From Oryza sativa Japonica Group (Eukaryota > Streptophyta > Magnoliopsida > Poales > Poaceae), in assembly GCF_034140825.1 (NCBI RefSeq), contig NC_089036.1:9519001-9583000 (forward strand): a stretch of 64,000 bases of DNA, in the 5' to 3' direction. Of this stretch, positions 34,801-46,517 are shown piece by piece. Made by a program: the position numbers and the translations under genes. The notes under the pieces are model-generated. The model ran no database searches and was not told where the DNA came from. It saw only the letters and a list, made by a program, of their open reading frames with translations. Each line of letters begins with the position of its first letter. The first letter of the stretch is position 1.

Positions 34801-37800
34801 CTTCAACTTTACCTCATTTATATCATAATATAGATCATTCACAGATGATGATTGATGAAAGGTGATGTCCATAAACATTTGACAAATGTATAAAGCTTGA
34901 TTGAGCATGCGTACGTTTTACTCATTATAAATTTCAATGAATTTTCCATCACTATTAATTATCAAATGCCATGTTTGGTCACAGGAACAACTTGTTCTAT
35001 TGACCATCCGCAATTGGGTAATTCTGTTGAATAATAACTGACTATTGACTGTAGATACACCATCTTCTGGAATCAGCATAAATGTTTGCTTGTGTGCACC
35101 AAATTGTGATTTTTCATGTTTCTTGTCTAGGTTGGTCTGTACACAAGGTCTATTTATTTTATAGTAAATAAAAAGTGTGTCAGACTATCAGTGGCCCAGA
35201 ATTCATGGGTATCTAGCTCAAGAGATTGTATTTAGTTAAATTCACTTGTGGAAGTAGGTCACAGAATTTGTAGCAAATGACAACATTTTCACTGTTTCAC
35301 ATGTTGCCAATTCGTGGCCGAAGTTATTTGTGGCAAGTCCTAGCTCCAATTGGTATGTGTGAAGCTACATCAGCTCTGGCCAGCTTGTCTGCAGTTGTAA
35401 ATTTGCAAACGCTATCACCTTATGATGAGCGATGAACGAATGCACATTCAGCTGACAAATTTTGCTTATCTACAGGTACCTTTCAGTCAGAGCTTCACAA
35501 ACTGATCTATGCGTGCCGGTTGACACGAGCATTTATAGATAATGCCTGCAGTATGGTTTTAAAGAAGTCTTTAACAATAATGGAGGTATACCCTTTTTCT
35601 GTAATTCGATGTCTCCTATATCATGCCATTACTAAAATTTATATACTAACTCTTTTCCCCCGTAAAATTCATTTATCATTCTGCAGCATGGATATGCTGT
35701 CATTGACCTGGAAAAACTTGACCCACATAACGTTGATGATCTTTTTCTTTCACGATATTTAGCATATGTATTACAGGTACGTCTTTTGGGAGAAAAAAAT
35801 ATTCTGAAGTTTGAAGATCTTAGACACCTTATTGCCACGGGACATTGATTCATTTTTTTCTCCATTGTAGTTTGTTTCACAAAGGCATAGGCCACTCCGT
35901 GGTAGATCTGCTCAATTGCTCATAGACTACATCCGTACCATCCCCTGCAAGGTTCCTTCTAGTTGATGTGCATGTGTACTGCTTACATCCTTAAGTTTTT
36001 ATTTCTCTTGTGTGTAATTTTTTTGGTAAATATTACTGTTGTTGATTGGAAGCCCAATCAACTTGAAATGAAAACAAGCCCTAAGGACCTGTTCAAAGTT
36101 CACCCAAGTCTGGTCCAAAGTCTGAATTGAAAATTAATATGGACATTTTATACTTCCTTTCCAGATCAAAGATGCTTACATATACATACATATATTTTTC
36201 TATGCTTGAAATAAGTCATTGATCTCTCTTAGATTCATCGACATAGCCATCTGATGATGACGATAGCGAACTAGTAATTCTTACGTAGCACATAGGCACA
36301 ATTGCAATCTGAGTTTACTATTATTTTGTGCAGAAAAAGATTTTCTTGTACGTGTTGGGTTATCTCATTTGCTGAACTGTACGATAGCATTTCATGTGCT
36401 AACTTATGGATTACCAAATCCTGGTCTAGCACCAAATAAAGATTACTCATTGGTTCCCCCAAAACATGGGTTAAGAATCGACCTATGGAGGGTGGGCCCT
36501 AGGGGCCTCAAATCACGGGTTAAGGCCTGATCTGTAGGGGGCGACTCCTTGTGTAGGGGGGACCGTCTATTGTGACCTTTCTCGGCCCCTGTTGATCAGC
36601 GTATAACGTTGCTGCACCGAGACCAAGAAACCAAATCAACTCTGCATGCACATCATTTATAGCTAATTCTCCCTAATTAGCATGCAGCTCAACGGATTTA
36701 TTCTGCATGCATCTCAACGCATGAGACTTCAAAAGACTCTGCATGTACATGCATAGCATGCGAGGCATTTACTACAACCTGAGAAAACGCTAGTACCTAG
36801 TTTATACGCTGATCAATTTGGAATATTTGAAATTTGGTTAGGCGCTGATCAAAAGGGAATGGAGGGAGTATAATACATTAGGGAGGTCTTTCCCTTTGGG
36901 GCCGAGTTCTTTCTCATCTTTTTATTATTATTATTATATTAGAACCATAGAAAATACTGTTATATATTAAGAAGGTTTGTGAAAATATTGTTGAAGTATT
37001 TGGAGATGGGTACCTGAGATCTCCAAAGAATAATGACACAGCTAGATTACTTGCCATTGCAGAGCAAGGGGGTTTTCTCGGAATGCTTTGGTGCATTGAT
37101 TGTATCACATATTAATAATTGGAGGATAGGGGGAGATAGAATAAATGAATCATTGATACAATCAATGCTCCCTAGCATTCCTGGAAAACCTCTCTACTCT
37201 CCAATTGGAAGTAATCTATCTATGCCATTATCATTTGGAGATCTCAAGTACTCATCTCCGAATACTTCAACAATAGTTTTCATTCACAAACATTTTAAGC
37301 TTATGACAGTATTTTCTCCAATTTCAATATTGATTATCCATAGCATCTCTTGGTACTACATAAGTTCGCATTCAAAAGCTGCTGTACACTTGTGCAAAAG
37401 ATATAACCCAAGACCTCCAACAATATATCTTTTTTTGCATAAGATACTCATCATGTTCTTCTACAGCACATGCTATGTTAATACTCATCATGATCTCTCT
37501 ATAGGAAAAGTACTATTGGGTAATTCTGTACTTTAGCAAAATAAGATCCTTCATGGTTCATTCAGTTCTGCTTGAATCTCATGCAGGCTGCCCTGAGTGT
37601 AGCTGGTTGTTACCTTTGTGCAGTTCCAAGGTCCAAAGGTACAAAAGTACTTGTCTGTTGTTCTGTTGATCTGATGGAGTCATCTTCTGTTCATATGTCC
37701 TATAAGTGTTCCTATGTAAAGCAACCACCACCAGTATCCGAGATCAACCAGATAGTCACTGAAGCACGCATATACTCTGATCAATTTCGACAGAACTGCC

Positions 37801-39416
37801 CAAACACACCTTTTCCGAGCTCTAAATTTTCAACTGATGTGCTGAATAAGGCAAAGGATCTCAAGCTAATAGGTGATTGTACATTAGAAAAGCTCAATTA
37901 TTTGCAAACAGATGAACACCAAAAATTCATTACAACAAAAGAGCATGGACAAGAACAGTACTTGGAGAAAACAAGCTTTCCTTATTTAGAAGTTCTAAAT
38001 CTCTGGCCTGGTGAAACATGCCACTTTATGGGCAGGTTCTTGATTACATGGAGAACCTCGGAGGTTGTTGTGAATGGAATGTGCTTGCATGACAGTCAAA
38101 AGCATACTTGCCAGTATTGTATGGTAAATCAGGATGGAAGTCTTGCTATTAGGCATATGTTCGATACCGATTGGTTGTTCCTTGCTGAAGTTTGTAAGAT
38201 CCATTCTTTGGAAGAGAATAAGAATTATTCAAATGCTCTCTGTGACAAGTTGGAGGATGCTAAACTCGTGCAGCACTCTAGATATTTGCAATTGTCAGCA
38301 ATGAAATCTCTTCAAATCCTGAGATCTATTCCAGCACCTGCAAGACGAATGCTACCAGTGTTGACCAACTCGCAAGGTGCTGTATTGAGTATACCGGTAA
38401 GGATTCCACTCAAAAGACATTATTTTGTTTTCATTTTGTAATTTTAATATGTTCTATTTTTTTAAGTACTTCATTAATCCGATGCATTGTTTTTTTAAAT
38501 CAAACGTGAGCTACCGAAAGCTAGGTAGTGGTGAACTACTCCAAACCTTCTAATTGCATGAGGTTAGCACAGCATGAAGCACACATGACCTAGCTGCCCT
38601 TGCATGCATGCCTTTTATTTGTTAGCTAACTATGGAAAACAGCTGAATATCAAAGTTGGCACTTTGATATCGATTTACTATAATATGGTGAGTATGCGAA
38701 ACTCCAAGAGCAGTACTGGCCATGCGTGGCATAGTTCTCAATTCTCAAATATTGAAAATAGTAAAACCTGTTTTTGGACCTGGCAACTGATTAGGAGGTC
38801 TGACTTCCTAGTGATTAGCCAATTGCTTCAGTCTGTCACAATTTTTAACGGGTTCAGTACCAACTGAAACAGCAGGTGACTAGGAAATAGGAATATCGTG
38901 CAGCCAGTGACTTGGCTTGGAACAGTGACAAACTGAAGTTGTTCATAACATGGAGTAGAAGTCCTAGGTAGAAGTCTATAAACCATCTGGTTATCTTGAA
39001 AATTGACCAGAGAATTTTCATGTTGATTTCTTTTCTGTCCAAAACCATACTGTCATTCTATTACTACATGTAGTTACTGAATGCACAGTTTTCTATAAGA
39101 TCAAAGGCTTCATGATTCAGGTGGCAAAGAAAATTTACAGATATGAAGTTCTGGGAGATATTATATGTAGTCTTTCTGGAACTTGCATATTTTGGTTTGA
39201 CATACTCCTAGCATCGTTTATCAGATATTTGAAGGCATGTAGACAGTGAATGCATTTATTCCTTCAGAGAAAGGCTTTACTCCTATTGTGCTAATATTCT
39301 CTCTTTTTTCCCTTCTTGTTAAGAGTATTGGCTTCCGATGTTGCCCAAGCCTATTAATTGAAGCAGTATTCAGTCCAAGAGTACCACTTGGTGGAGGATA
39401 CACTTCATATTTGTAA
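31870..39416 (+). CDS. tRNA(Ile)-lysidine synthetase (TilS)-domain protein, RSY3-like, organellar
   Basis: Eleven exons: 31870-32083, 32162-32374, 32590-32674, 33492-33567, 34093-34269, 34630-34735, 35476-35585, 35687-35776, 35871-35951, 37587-38396 and 39324-39416. They give 684 residues. A Leu/Ser/Arg-rich leader looks like an organelle transit peptide. The N-type ATP pyrophosphatase domain shows the PP-loop SGGPDS at 76-81, VVDHGLRPES, and HHSDDQ at 191-196, followed by AELFVLRLSRNSGVLGLAG. A helical region and a plant-specific C-terminal half of about 300 residues follow. Bacterial TilS converts the CAU anticodon wobble C to lysidine, so that one tRNA decodes AUA. The plant protein is presumed to do this in plastids or mitochondria. 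Arabidopsis RASPBERRY3 (At3g24560), needed for embryo development, is the likely orthologue. Intron 10 (1.6 kb) holds a transposon fold-back. The stop TAA at 39414 overlaps a strong donor (GTAAGT). Confidence 0.92.
36949..37317. mobile_element. Fold-back made of two inverted PIF/Harbinger transposase fragments
   Basis: The arms at 36949-37107 (+) and 37317-37156 (-) are inverted copies with a loop of about 48 bp, and both begin agaaaatactgt. Each translates to the same piece of a plant Harbinger nuclease (Plant_tran type). Arm one reads VEVFGDGYLRSPKNNDTARL then AIAEQGGFLGMLWCIDC. Arm two reads VEVFGDEYLRSP, then a stop within the equivalent of the middle, then RGFPGMLGSIDC. The family pattern is FGxxYLRxPxxxDTxRLL...GFPGMLGSIDCMHW. 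The element lies in intron 10 of the TilS-like gene and cannot encode a working enzyme. Confidence 0.8.
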
Positions 39417-40104
39417 GTGGTTGATATCTATTGATGACAAAACATGAAACATCAAGTGTATAACTGCTGTTGAGATGTAAGCAGCCGCTGGTAATACAAA
39501 ACATCTGATCAATCTTCTCCCTCAGTCAATCATTATATGCGAGCTGCTAATGATATATACTAGTATCATGTTTGTCCCGTATAACTATTTCAGGTGCTGA
39601 ATCGCTTGCAACAAACCGTCCAATCATTGCCAAATGCGAAACAGCCTTAGCTTGCCAACGTCGTTGTGCAGTTAACTGATGTTTCGTGATCCCTGGTTCA
39701 TACATATGATGATTTGACAAGCTTGACAAGAACGGGATTTTTACACGACATTTGCGGATTTGCCAGTTTGCAGGGATAAATCACTACAACAGTTATATGC
39801 CAGAACAGGCCCGATTCTGCACTGGTTTCCATCTCAACACCTGTCGTTGGACATCAGGGTGATCATGGCTGAAATCTCGTAGCTTCGCTTTGCAGTGCCA
39901 ACCAGGTGTCGCTGAGGCAATAGCAACTTTTGGCACTAGGCAAGTGGAAATGAAGGTACCACTAGATCACTGTGAGAGCAATTTTGTCAGCGCTGGAGGT
40001 GGCTCAAGTGCCTAATCGTTAAGAATTTTAAATAGGAGGATAGATAAATATATCAAGTACCTGAGCGCTGGAGGTGGCTCAAGTGAGATTTACCTCCCCA
40101 AGAA
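39417..40104. other. 3' UTR of the TilS-like gene and short spacer
   Basis: No further gene is present. A 22-bp direct repeat (agcgctggaggtggctcaag plus tg) occurs at 39989-40010 and 40064-40085, on either side of a 53-bp AT-rich stretch. Confidence 0.5.
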
Positions 40105-41580
40105 TGCATCGCCTAGCAGACTCCCGGTTGGACATCAGCCTGTAATTTGAAGCCAAGAATCGTTTCATGTGAATTATTCGTCAGACATTCTTACTAGAAA
40201 AGCAATGCTTAACTCTACTTACGAATACGATAACAGTGTTCAAGCAGTGACAGACAAAACACTGTAAATGATTGTTCATGTCTTGGTATGTATGCCTTCT
40301 CATTCTCTTCACATCCAATGGGTTCGTGCTTTGTTCGCACGGACAGGACATACCACCCTCCATATCCAACAGCGATTCGCTGTCAGAATCCGAACCACTT
40401 GTGCCTTCCAGAGTTTGGTTCATATTCAGATTGGTAGCTGATGTGGGACTTGCTGCTGCAGCTGATCACAGCATATGAACAGAGTAGTGAGCAAGAACAG
40501 CTAAACATCTGAACATTGTGCCCCATCATTAGATGCAGTTTTGATGCAGCACATAACACATTAATAACTACTGTCCATGTATGTCCATTGCTGGAATCTC
40601 CATGTGCTGAAACATCCCAAGTTGACAACGTAGAAACTCCTGTTAGGCTGTTAACCAGAAAAATGATTTCTCATCTTCCCATGCTTAGAATTCAGGGTTC
40701 CCTCTTACCAGGCAATTCGAATAAAATTCCTCTAAAACATGAAATAACGTTCGTTTGTAGACTAAAATTGTGCGAGAAAAAAATATACTACTAGTCACTA
40801 TGAAAAAGTTACTGTAGTAGCAAAAAATTGGTAGAGGTTGAAACAGTCTTCTACTTGAAAGGTAGCAGGAGGCAGGAGCTGATCAGTAGCAGTAAATGAA
40901 ATTTGAAGACATGAAATTGCAGTCAATTATATATGGACCGTGCTACTACAAGCTACTTCCGGTAAAACTATGAAGATTAAGTTGACACATGTAAAACGAG
41001 AAAGATATTAATATATGATTAATTAAGTTTTAATTATTACAAATTTAAGAAATAAATATATATTTAATATTTTAAAGCAAACTTGATATAGAAAATTTTT
41101 ACACGAAACACATCATTAGTAGTTTGAAAATCATACTAGCAGAAACCGAGGTGAAATGTAAATCTTAATTAGAAAAGAACAGTTAATAACGTTAAAAGTA
41201 ATGATATTTCACTTGTGAGCGAGGGCTTCCACTTATTCTACACCTCTCAAATCATCTTATGAAGTCGGTTTAAAGTCAAGCTCAAAGTTTTCTTTTCCTG
41301 CTGATTCTGTCAAGCCCATTCCTTAGCTGTGGTTTCCTTTCTTTTTTTTTTTCTAATTTAATTGAGAAAAAAAGTCTCATCTTTAATTTTGGCTACTCAC
41401 CAAAGGAAAGGAGAAAAAGAAGAGGGGGAAGCTGTTTTGGTCCATCCAAACGCCCCAAAAGCCTCCCCCACCGCCCCACGTCTCTCCTTGCCCCTCCTTC
41501 CCCTCCGTATTTGCAACACTGCCATTCCGTTTCGTTCAAAATCTGACTCAAGCCCTCGTCCACGTCTAGTACTGCAGCGG
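40105..41580 (-). pseudogene. Decayed direct duplicate of the neighbouring RISBZ3-type bZIP gene
   Basis: The minus strand from 40425 back to about 40291 encodes [34 protein letters not shown] and the flanking intron. This matches exon 3 of the bZIP gene (44895-44736) and its introns at high identity. A relic of exon 4 is at 40130-40105 (SNRESA). Downstream in the same orientation, 40640-40965 matches 45545-46000. The GC- and C-rich stretch at 41390-41580 matches the bZIP leader and promoter at 46610-46830 in patches. Exon 1, exon 2 and everything after the start of exon 4 are absent. The exon 3 donor has become GC (agaag then gcatac). Introns are retained, so this arose by DNA duplication, not by retroposition. 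Non-functional. Confidence 0.85.
40970..41165. mobile_element. MITE (gatgaagattaag family), copy 2
   Basis: From atgaagattaagttgacaca to aatgtaaatcttaatt, this matches 27330-27545 in diverged form (agatattaatatatgattaa and agtagtttgaaaatcata in common layout). It has inserted in the intron relic of the bZIP duplicate. Confidence 0.6.
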
Positions 41581-41617
41581 GGAGTATTTCGGGGAAACTT
41601 GGGCGCTGCTAGTTTAG

Positions 41618-41800
41618 GGCATATTTGGGTTGAGGAGCTTCAGCTGCTGTAACTTCTTCTAAAATCAGAAGCTCTCCAAAATAGTCCAGCTTTTGATCTA
41701 GATTCTAAACCTATAGTGGTATAATCTAAAAAATAAACTAAAAATTAAAAGCTGAAAAACCTTTTTTAGATTCTTATAAGCTAGCTACCAAACCAACTGT
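41618..41800. mobile_element. Small TIR element, hAT-like by appearance
   Basis: The left end ttgggttgaggagcttcagc and right end aagctagctaccaaaccaac are inverted relatives. The interior is AT-rich and non-coding. Confidence 0.45.
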
Positions 41801-42135
41801 CTTGAGCAACAGACCCTTGGGAGTTGATTCGGATCCGCACCACGCACCGACCTCCCGCGACATGACGGCGCAACACGTTGGCTGCCGCGCGATGTCCTGC
41901 ATGCGCTCTGACACGTGGGGTCCACCGAGCGGGGGCCCATCTAGGGGTGGGACCTAGCAAGGCGCATCCTTGGTGGAGACTGGAGAGCCGTGGAGTCTCT
42001 GCCTGTGTGCACGGGAGGCGGGCTACGTGTCAGCTTGGCGGGATCTTCTGGGGCATGCCGGCATGTGGCCGGCCACAGGTTTTGCACGATGAGTGGTGGT
42101 GAATGGACACGAGGGGAGAGATGATGTACATGTAT

Positions 42136-42950
42136 AAGAGCAAGGTAAATATTATAGCAGCTGATGGTTTTAATTAGTGTTCATGTTATTTATAGTAGAC
42201 ACTATAGTTAATATGTACGATAAAGAAATTTTATGTTAACTGCGATATTTTATTATTTTCGTGGGTCCCACAATCTTCTTCTATCTCTTCTCTTTCTTTC
42301 TTTTTTCCAGCTTCTCTTCCTTTCTTTACCTTCTCTTTGTTTCTTTTGCCTGCAACGAGGCTTGGAGGCTGGTGACCGCGGCGGACGCATACGATGGCGG
42401 GCGCAGGAGACGGTAACAGCGACGGCCATGGCGGACAAGGCGGACGCAAACTGCGACGACGGCGAACTCAGGCGATGACAGCGGCCACGATAGCTACAAC
42501 GGACGAGGCGGATGCACGCGACGATGACTGCTGCGGTGGATGATGGCGGACGCAAGCGACGGAAACATATGCAGTGGACCAGGGTGCCGGCCATGGCGGA
42601 CTACAATGGATAGGCGACAACACCGATGACGACGGCTGCGGAGGATGGGGCCGAAGTTCGCGGCAGATGCCGAAACCGACGCCGACGATGAGGCGGACGT
42701 CGGCGGTGACGCCGGCTGTGGCGGACGCTGGCGATGACGCCGGCCGCCGCGAACAAGGCGGACGTACGGTGGACGACGGTGATGGGTGCGGCGGCGATTG
42801 CGATGGACATAGTCACGGACCATCGCTACAAGCGGGCCCCACAACCTTGGGCCGCGCGTGGAGCCTCGCGCTCGCGCTCCACCGCTCTCTCCTCCATGAA
42901 ATCGCAAAATCCTAGCTGGAGCGTTTATCGCCGGTTATTGTACCGCTCTT
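42136..42950. mobile_element. Mutator-like (MULE) non-autonomous element with a GC-rich core
   Basis: The left terminus aagagcaaggtaaatattat and the inverted right terminus aagagcggtacaataacc mark the ends. The interior from 42360 on is very GC-rich with irregular ggcggacg-type repeats and long shadow frames on all strands. The pattern resembles Pack-MULEs, which carry GC-rich gene pieces, but I recognise no captured gene. The 9-bp target duplication is not evident. Confidence 0.55.
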
Positions 42951-42961
42951 AAAATTTTTTA

Positions 42962-43127
42962 CTCCCTCCGTAAAAAAAAGTATGGGACACTGTTAATTTA
43001 TAATATAAAATAAAAGGAGTATTTATAATAAGTTTTCGATGTTTTGGGTAAACAACATCATATAATTTTAAGATGTAGATAATACTTTATTATAAAAAAA
43101 AATCGGACAATTTTACGATGGAGGTAG
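42962..43127. mobile_element. Stowaway-like MITE
   Basis: The ends ctccctccgtaaaaaaaagt and caattttacgatggaggtag are flanked by TA. It lies immediately beside the MULE-like element. Confidence 0.8.
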
Positions 43128-43836
43128 TACTCTATTACTCTTCGGACATAGACAACGGGATCCGATCACCGGCGGCTGGTTGCGAATTCAGTCGCGGTGT
43201 GGTGGGTAGCGCAGAGAATCCAAGGGAGGGGAGGTGTCCACGTCGGGTGATGCACTCCGGCCAAGTTGGCATGATTTGTCCTTGTCCGCTAGCTATGTCA
43301 CTCCCCACCACCTTCTCACCAAACTCCTTTTCATCTTTGTTGCCCCTTGTTTACAGCAAATTAATTTACCTATGTTTAGCAAATCTGTGGCGACGGCGCA
43401 GTGCAGAGGCCGGTGTCTTGGCCATTCACAAATCACAATTACTTGAAGCACAAAGAAACCACACTAAATTATCGCCTTTAATTGTTCAGAAACGTAGTAT
43501 TCACTCCAGAGTAAAATTCATTTACCATATCCCCTATCAGATGAAAACTTTTGGACCGTTTGGTCACTTACCTGAATTCTCCAGGCTCTCACCAAGTGGA
43601 TCATGGATTCAGAAGGCAACTGCAATAAAATCAGAGAAAAGCTCTAACCTCCACAACATTTATACTTCGTAGTTTTTCAGTCTCTTACCAAATACTGTGT
43701 ACTATATATAGCTAGTCAGTTCTATTACAGGACGACACTTGACACGACACGAGGACTCTGAAAAACTCAAGTCCGTTCACTTGGGACATCACATTTTTAT
43801 ACGTAGCTGAGCTGACAAAGCAGTAAGAAGTAGTTT
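43128..43836. other. 3' flank of the bZIP gene
   Basis: This probably contains the bZIP 3' UTR (minus strand). A 184-residue plus-strand frame (43118-43672) starts inside the MITE end and lacks any recognisable domain, so I do not accept it as a gene. Confidence 0.45.
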
Positions 43837-46517
43837 TCACTTGGACATGGCGCCATTGGAGTGGTTGTCCCAGCCCCAGGCGTCACCCACCTCGCCACCG
43901 CCGGGCATCTGCACCTGCTCCGGCGGGGACAGCCCGGTGAAGGGGTCGTCGCCGGCGTAGTCCAGCCCGGTGAGCACGTCGGGGACGCGGCACGCCCCCT
44001 GCCGGGGGTTCAGCGCCGGCGACAGCCCGCCCAGGTGGCCGAGGCCGCACGACAGCGCCCCCCGCGCCACCATGTCCTCCGCCATCTTCACCTGTACAAA
44101 ACTCGGGGACAGCTTCAGAGTTCAGAAACAGCCGAAATGCGTGATGCCGATGTGATGATGATCAAATAATAATGCAATGCAGTGTGCAGAGATGAAATGC
44201 ATGATCACCTTGACCCGGAGGGCCTCCACGTCTGATTTGAGGATTCTGTTGTCCGTGACCGCCGTCGTGAATTGCTGATTGGCATCTGTCAACTGCTTGA
44301 AAAGCGATGCGTTTTCGCCCCGGAGCTGGTCAACCTGATGAACGAGCACACGAATTTTGAAATCTGAATAAACCCATAGACCATCACTCAAAATTACAGT
44401 ACCAATTGGCACAATATTTTGTTACTCAATCTGATATATGGATGGCGCTGTTTGAATTTTTAACATTAGCAAAGGCGCAACGGGTACAAATCAACTCAGT
44501 TTACCTGCGTCTCGAGATCAGCTAAGTGAGCTTGCTTTCTCTTCCTTGATCGACGAGCAGACTCCCGGTTGGAAACCATCCTGTAATTTGAAGCCAGCAA
44601 CCGTTTCATGCAAGTTCTTTGTCAAATATTCCTTCTGAAAAGTAATGTTTACTTCTACTACTAGCGAATACGCCCATAATTTTCATGCCGTGACAGACAT
44701 AATGCTTGACATAATCGCTGATGTTCTTGGTGTACCTTCTCATTCTCTTAACGTCCAGTGGGTTTGTGCTTTGTTCGCATGGACCGCCCTCTATATCCAA
44801 CAGCGACTCACTGTCAGAATCTGAACCACTTGTGCCTCCCAGAGTTTGGCTCTCCTTCATGTTCAGAGTGGTAGCTGACGTGGGACTTGCTGCTGCTGAT
44901 CACAGAAAATTGAACAAATAGTGAGCAAGAACAATTAAAGAACTGAGCATTGTTTGTGCCTCATCATTAAATGCAATTTTGATGCAGTAACAGCACTTGT
45001 ACTGTACTACTGTCCATGCATGTCCATTGCTGAAATCTCCATGTGTTGAAAACTCCAGGTTGCATGTGTTTTTTCAGTGTGCAGTACAGTAGCAAATCAT
45101 TACATACATGGATGAGTGACTGTTTTTGGTGTGCAAACTGCAGTCTTATTAACTGATGAAAATTGTGGAAGAGGACGTGTGTTAGGCCATACCACAGATT
45201 GATGATTGCGACTCAATTGTGTAGACTGCAGGATGCCGTGCGTTGAGGCTCTGGGACTGGGGCCATATGTGATTGGGAATGACCCCAGTGATGGTGCTCT
45301 GCTTGAAAGAAAAACAAAAGCATAATTAATCGAGTAATCAATCATGCATATCAAGAATCAAGTACAATTTAAGATAAGCAACCAAAGCTTGTATGTATAT
45401 GCTGCTACTTATAATTAGTTGTCAGTATGTACTAGTACTAACAATCATCTTCATTACCTAAATAAATTACTTATCATCAATTCTCAATAACAAGTTTTTT
45501 TTTTTCGAGGATGTTCTCGATAACAACTTAATCAACCCTGTCATGTAAACTCTCCTGTTAGGCTGTTAACCTGAAAAATGATTTCTCCTCTTCCCTTCCC
45601 ATGCTTAGAATTCAGGACTCCCTCTTATCATGCTATTCAAATATTTTTTCGTGAAACATGAAACATCGTTTGTTTGAAGTTTGAAGACTAAAATTGTGTG
45701 TGGTGTGTGAGCGTGTGTCTCTTCTATATGATCTAAAAGAAACATCCTTCATTTTTTTTCCTCTCTTTTTTTTTCTTGTTCTCTGCTTTCCCGCTGTATT
45801 TACTCCCCTCCAACTTAATACAATGATACGCAAAAGCTTATGCTTATTCGCGCCAAAAAAAAAAGAGTTTTGAACTAGCAAAAAAAACTGGCAAACAGTC
45901 TTCAATTTGAAAGGTGTTGCAGGAGGTGAACAGTAGCGATTAAAAATTTGCAGGCAACAAATTCTAGTCAAGCATAATATGGACCGTGCTACTACCAATA
46001 GAACAAGAATCTTAGCCGCTCTTTAATTAAGTACACGAATTAATAATACTCCACCCGTTTTGAAATGTTTGACACCGTTGACTTTTTAGCACATTTTGAC
46101 CGTTCGTCTTATTCAAAAACTTCTGTAATATATAAAATTATATGCCTACATGAAAATATATTTAACAATAAATCAAATAATAGGAAACGAATTAATAATT
46201 ACTTAAATTTATTTTTTAAATAAGACGAACGGTTAAACATGTGCTAAAAAGTCAACGGCGTCAAACATTTCGAAACGGAGGGAGCAAGTAGTACTCCACT
46301 CTTTTAATCAAGCACAAGCATGATCAACAAAATAATCACTCACCGTCACCGAGTCCGCGAAGCCGAAGCTGGAGAGGTCGGCGGCGGAGAACATGGCGAA
46401 CGGCGGCGGGTGCGGGCCGCCGCCGGGCTTCTGGTCGGCGGCGGCGTCGGCGTCGTCCTCCCCCCTCTCGCCGTGGAAGAACGCCTCGAAGTTCAGCTCC
46501 GACGGGCACTTCTTCAT
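43837..46517 (-). CDS. RISBZ3: Group C bZIP transcription factor, RISBZ3/OsbZIP20 (RITA-1) type
   Basis: Six exons on the minus strand, 46517-46344, 45298-45193, 44895-44736, 44580-44505, 44334-44209 and 44091-43837, give 298 residues. This equals the length I recall for rice RISBZ3. The N-terminus ([20 protein letters not shown]) is acidic and Pro-rich. A serine-rich segment [20 protein letters not shown] precedes [10 protein letters not shown]. The basic region [17 protein letters not shown] (N151 to R159, the N-x7-R signature) crosses no intron. The leucine zipper is long, about residues 166-230, and spans three exons as in Opaque2-like group C factors. Such proteins bind ACGT and GCN4-type elements of seed storage protein genes, often as heterodimers with RISBZ1. 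A G-box (46810-46815) lies about 300 bp upstream of the ATG. Two acceptors are tandem AG sites, allowing one- or two-residue variants. A broken duplicate lies about 4 kb away. Confidence 0.93.
46048..46284. mobile_element. Stowaway-like MITE in intron 1 of the bZIP gene
   Basis: The ends ctccacccgttttgaaatgt and acatttcgaaacggagggag are inverted repeats. The interior inverted pair is accgttcgtcttattcaaaa and taaataagacgaacggttaa, making it almost fully palindromic. One TA flank is displaced. Confidence 0.85.

Noticed and set aside
42253-42952. Several 70-137 residue frames on both strands in the GC-rich block
   Set aside because: They lie inside a Mutator-like element, have Arg/His/Asp low-complexity content and no recognised domain.
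43118-43672. 184-residue plus-strand frame after the bZIP gene
   Set aside because: It begins inside a MITE terminus, has no domain, and overlaps the likely bZIP 3' UTR.
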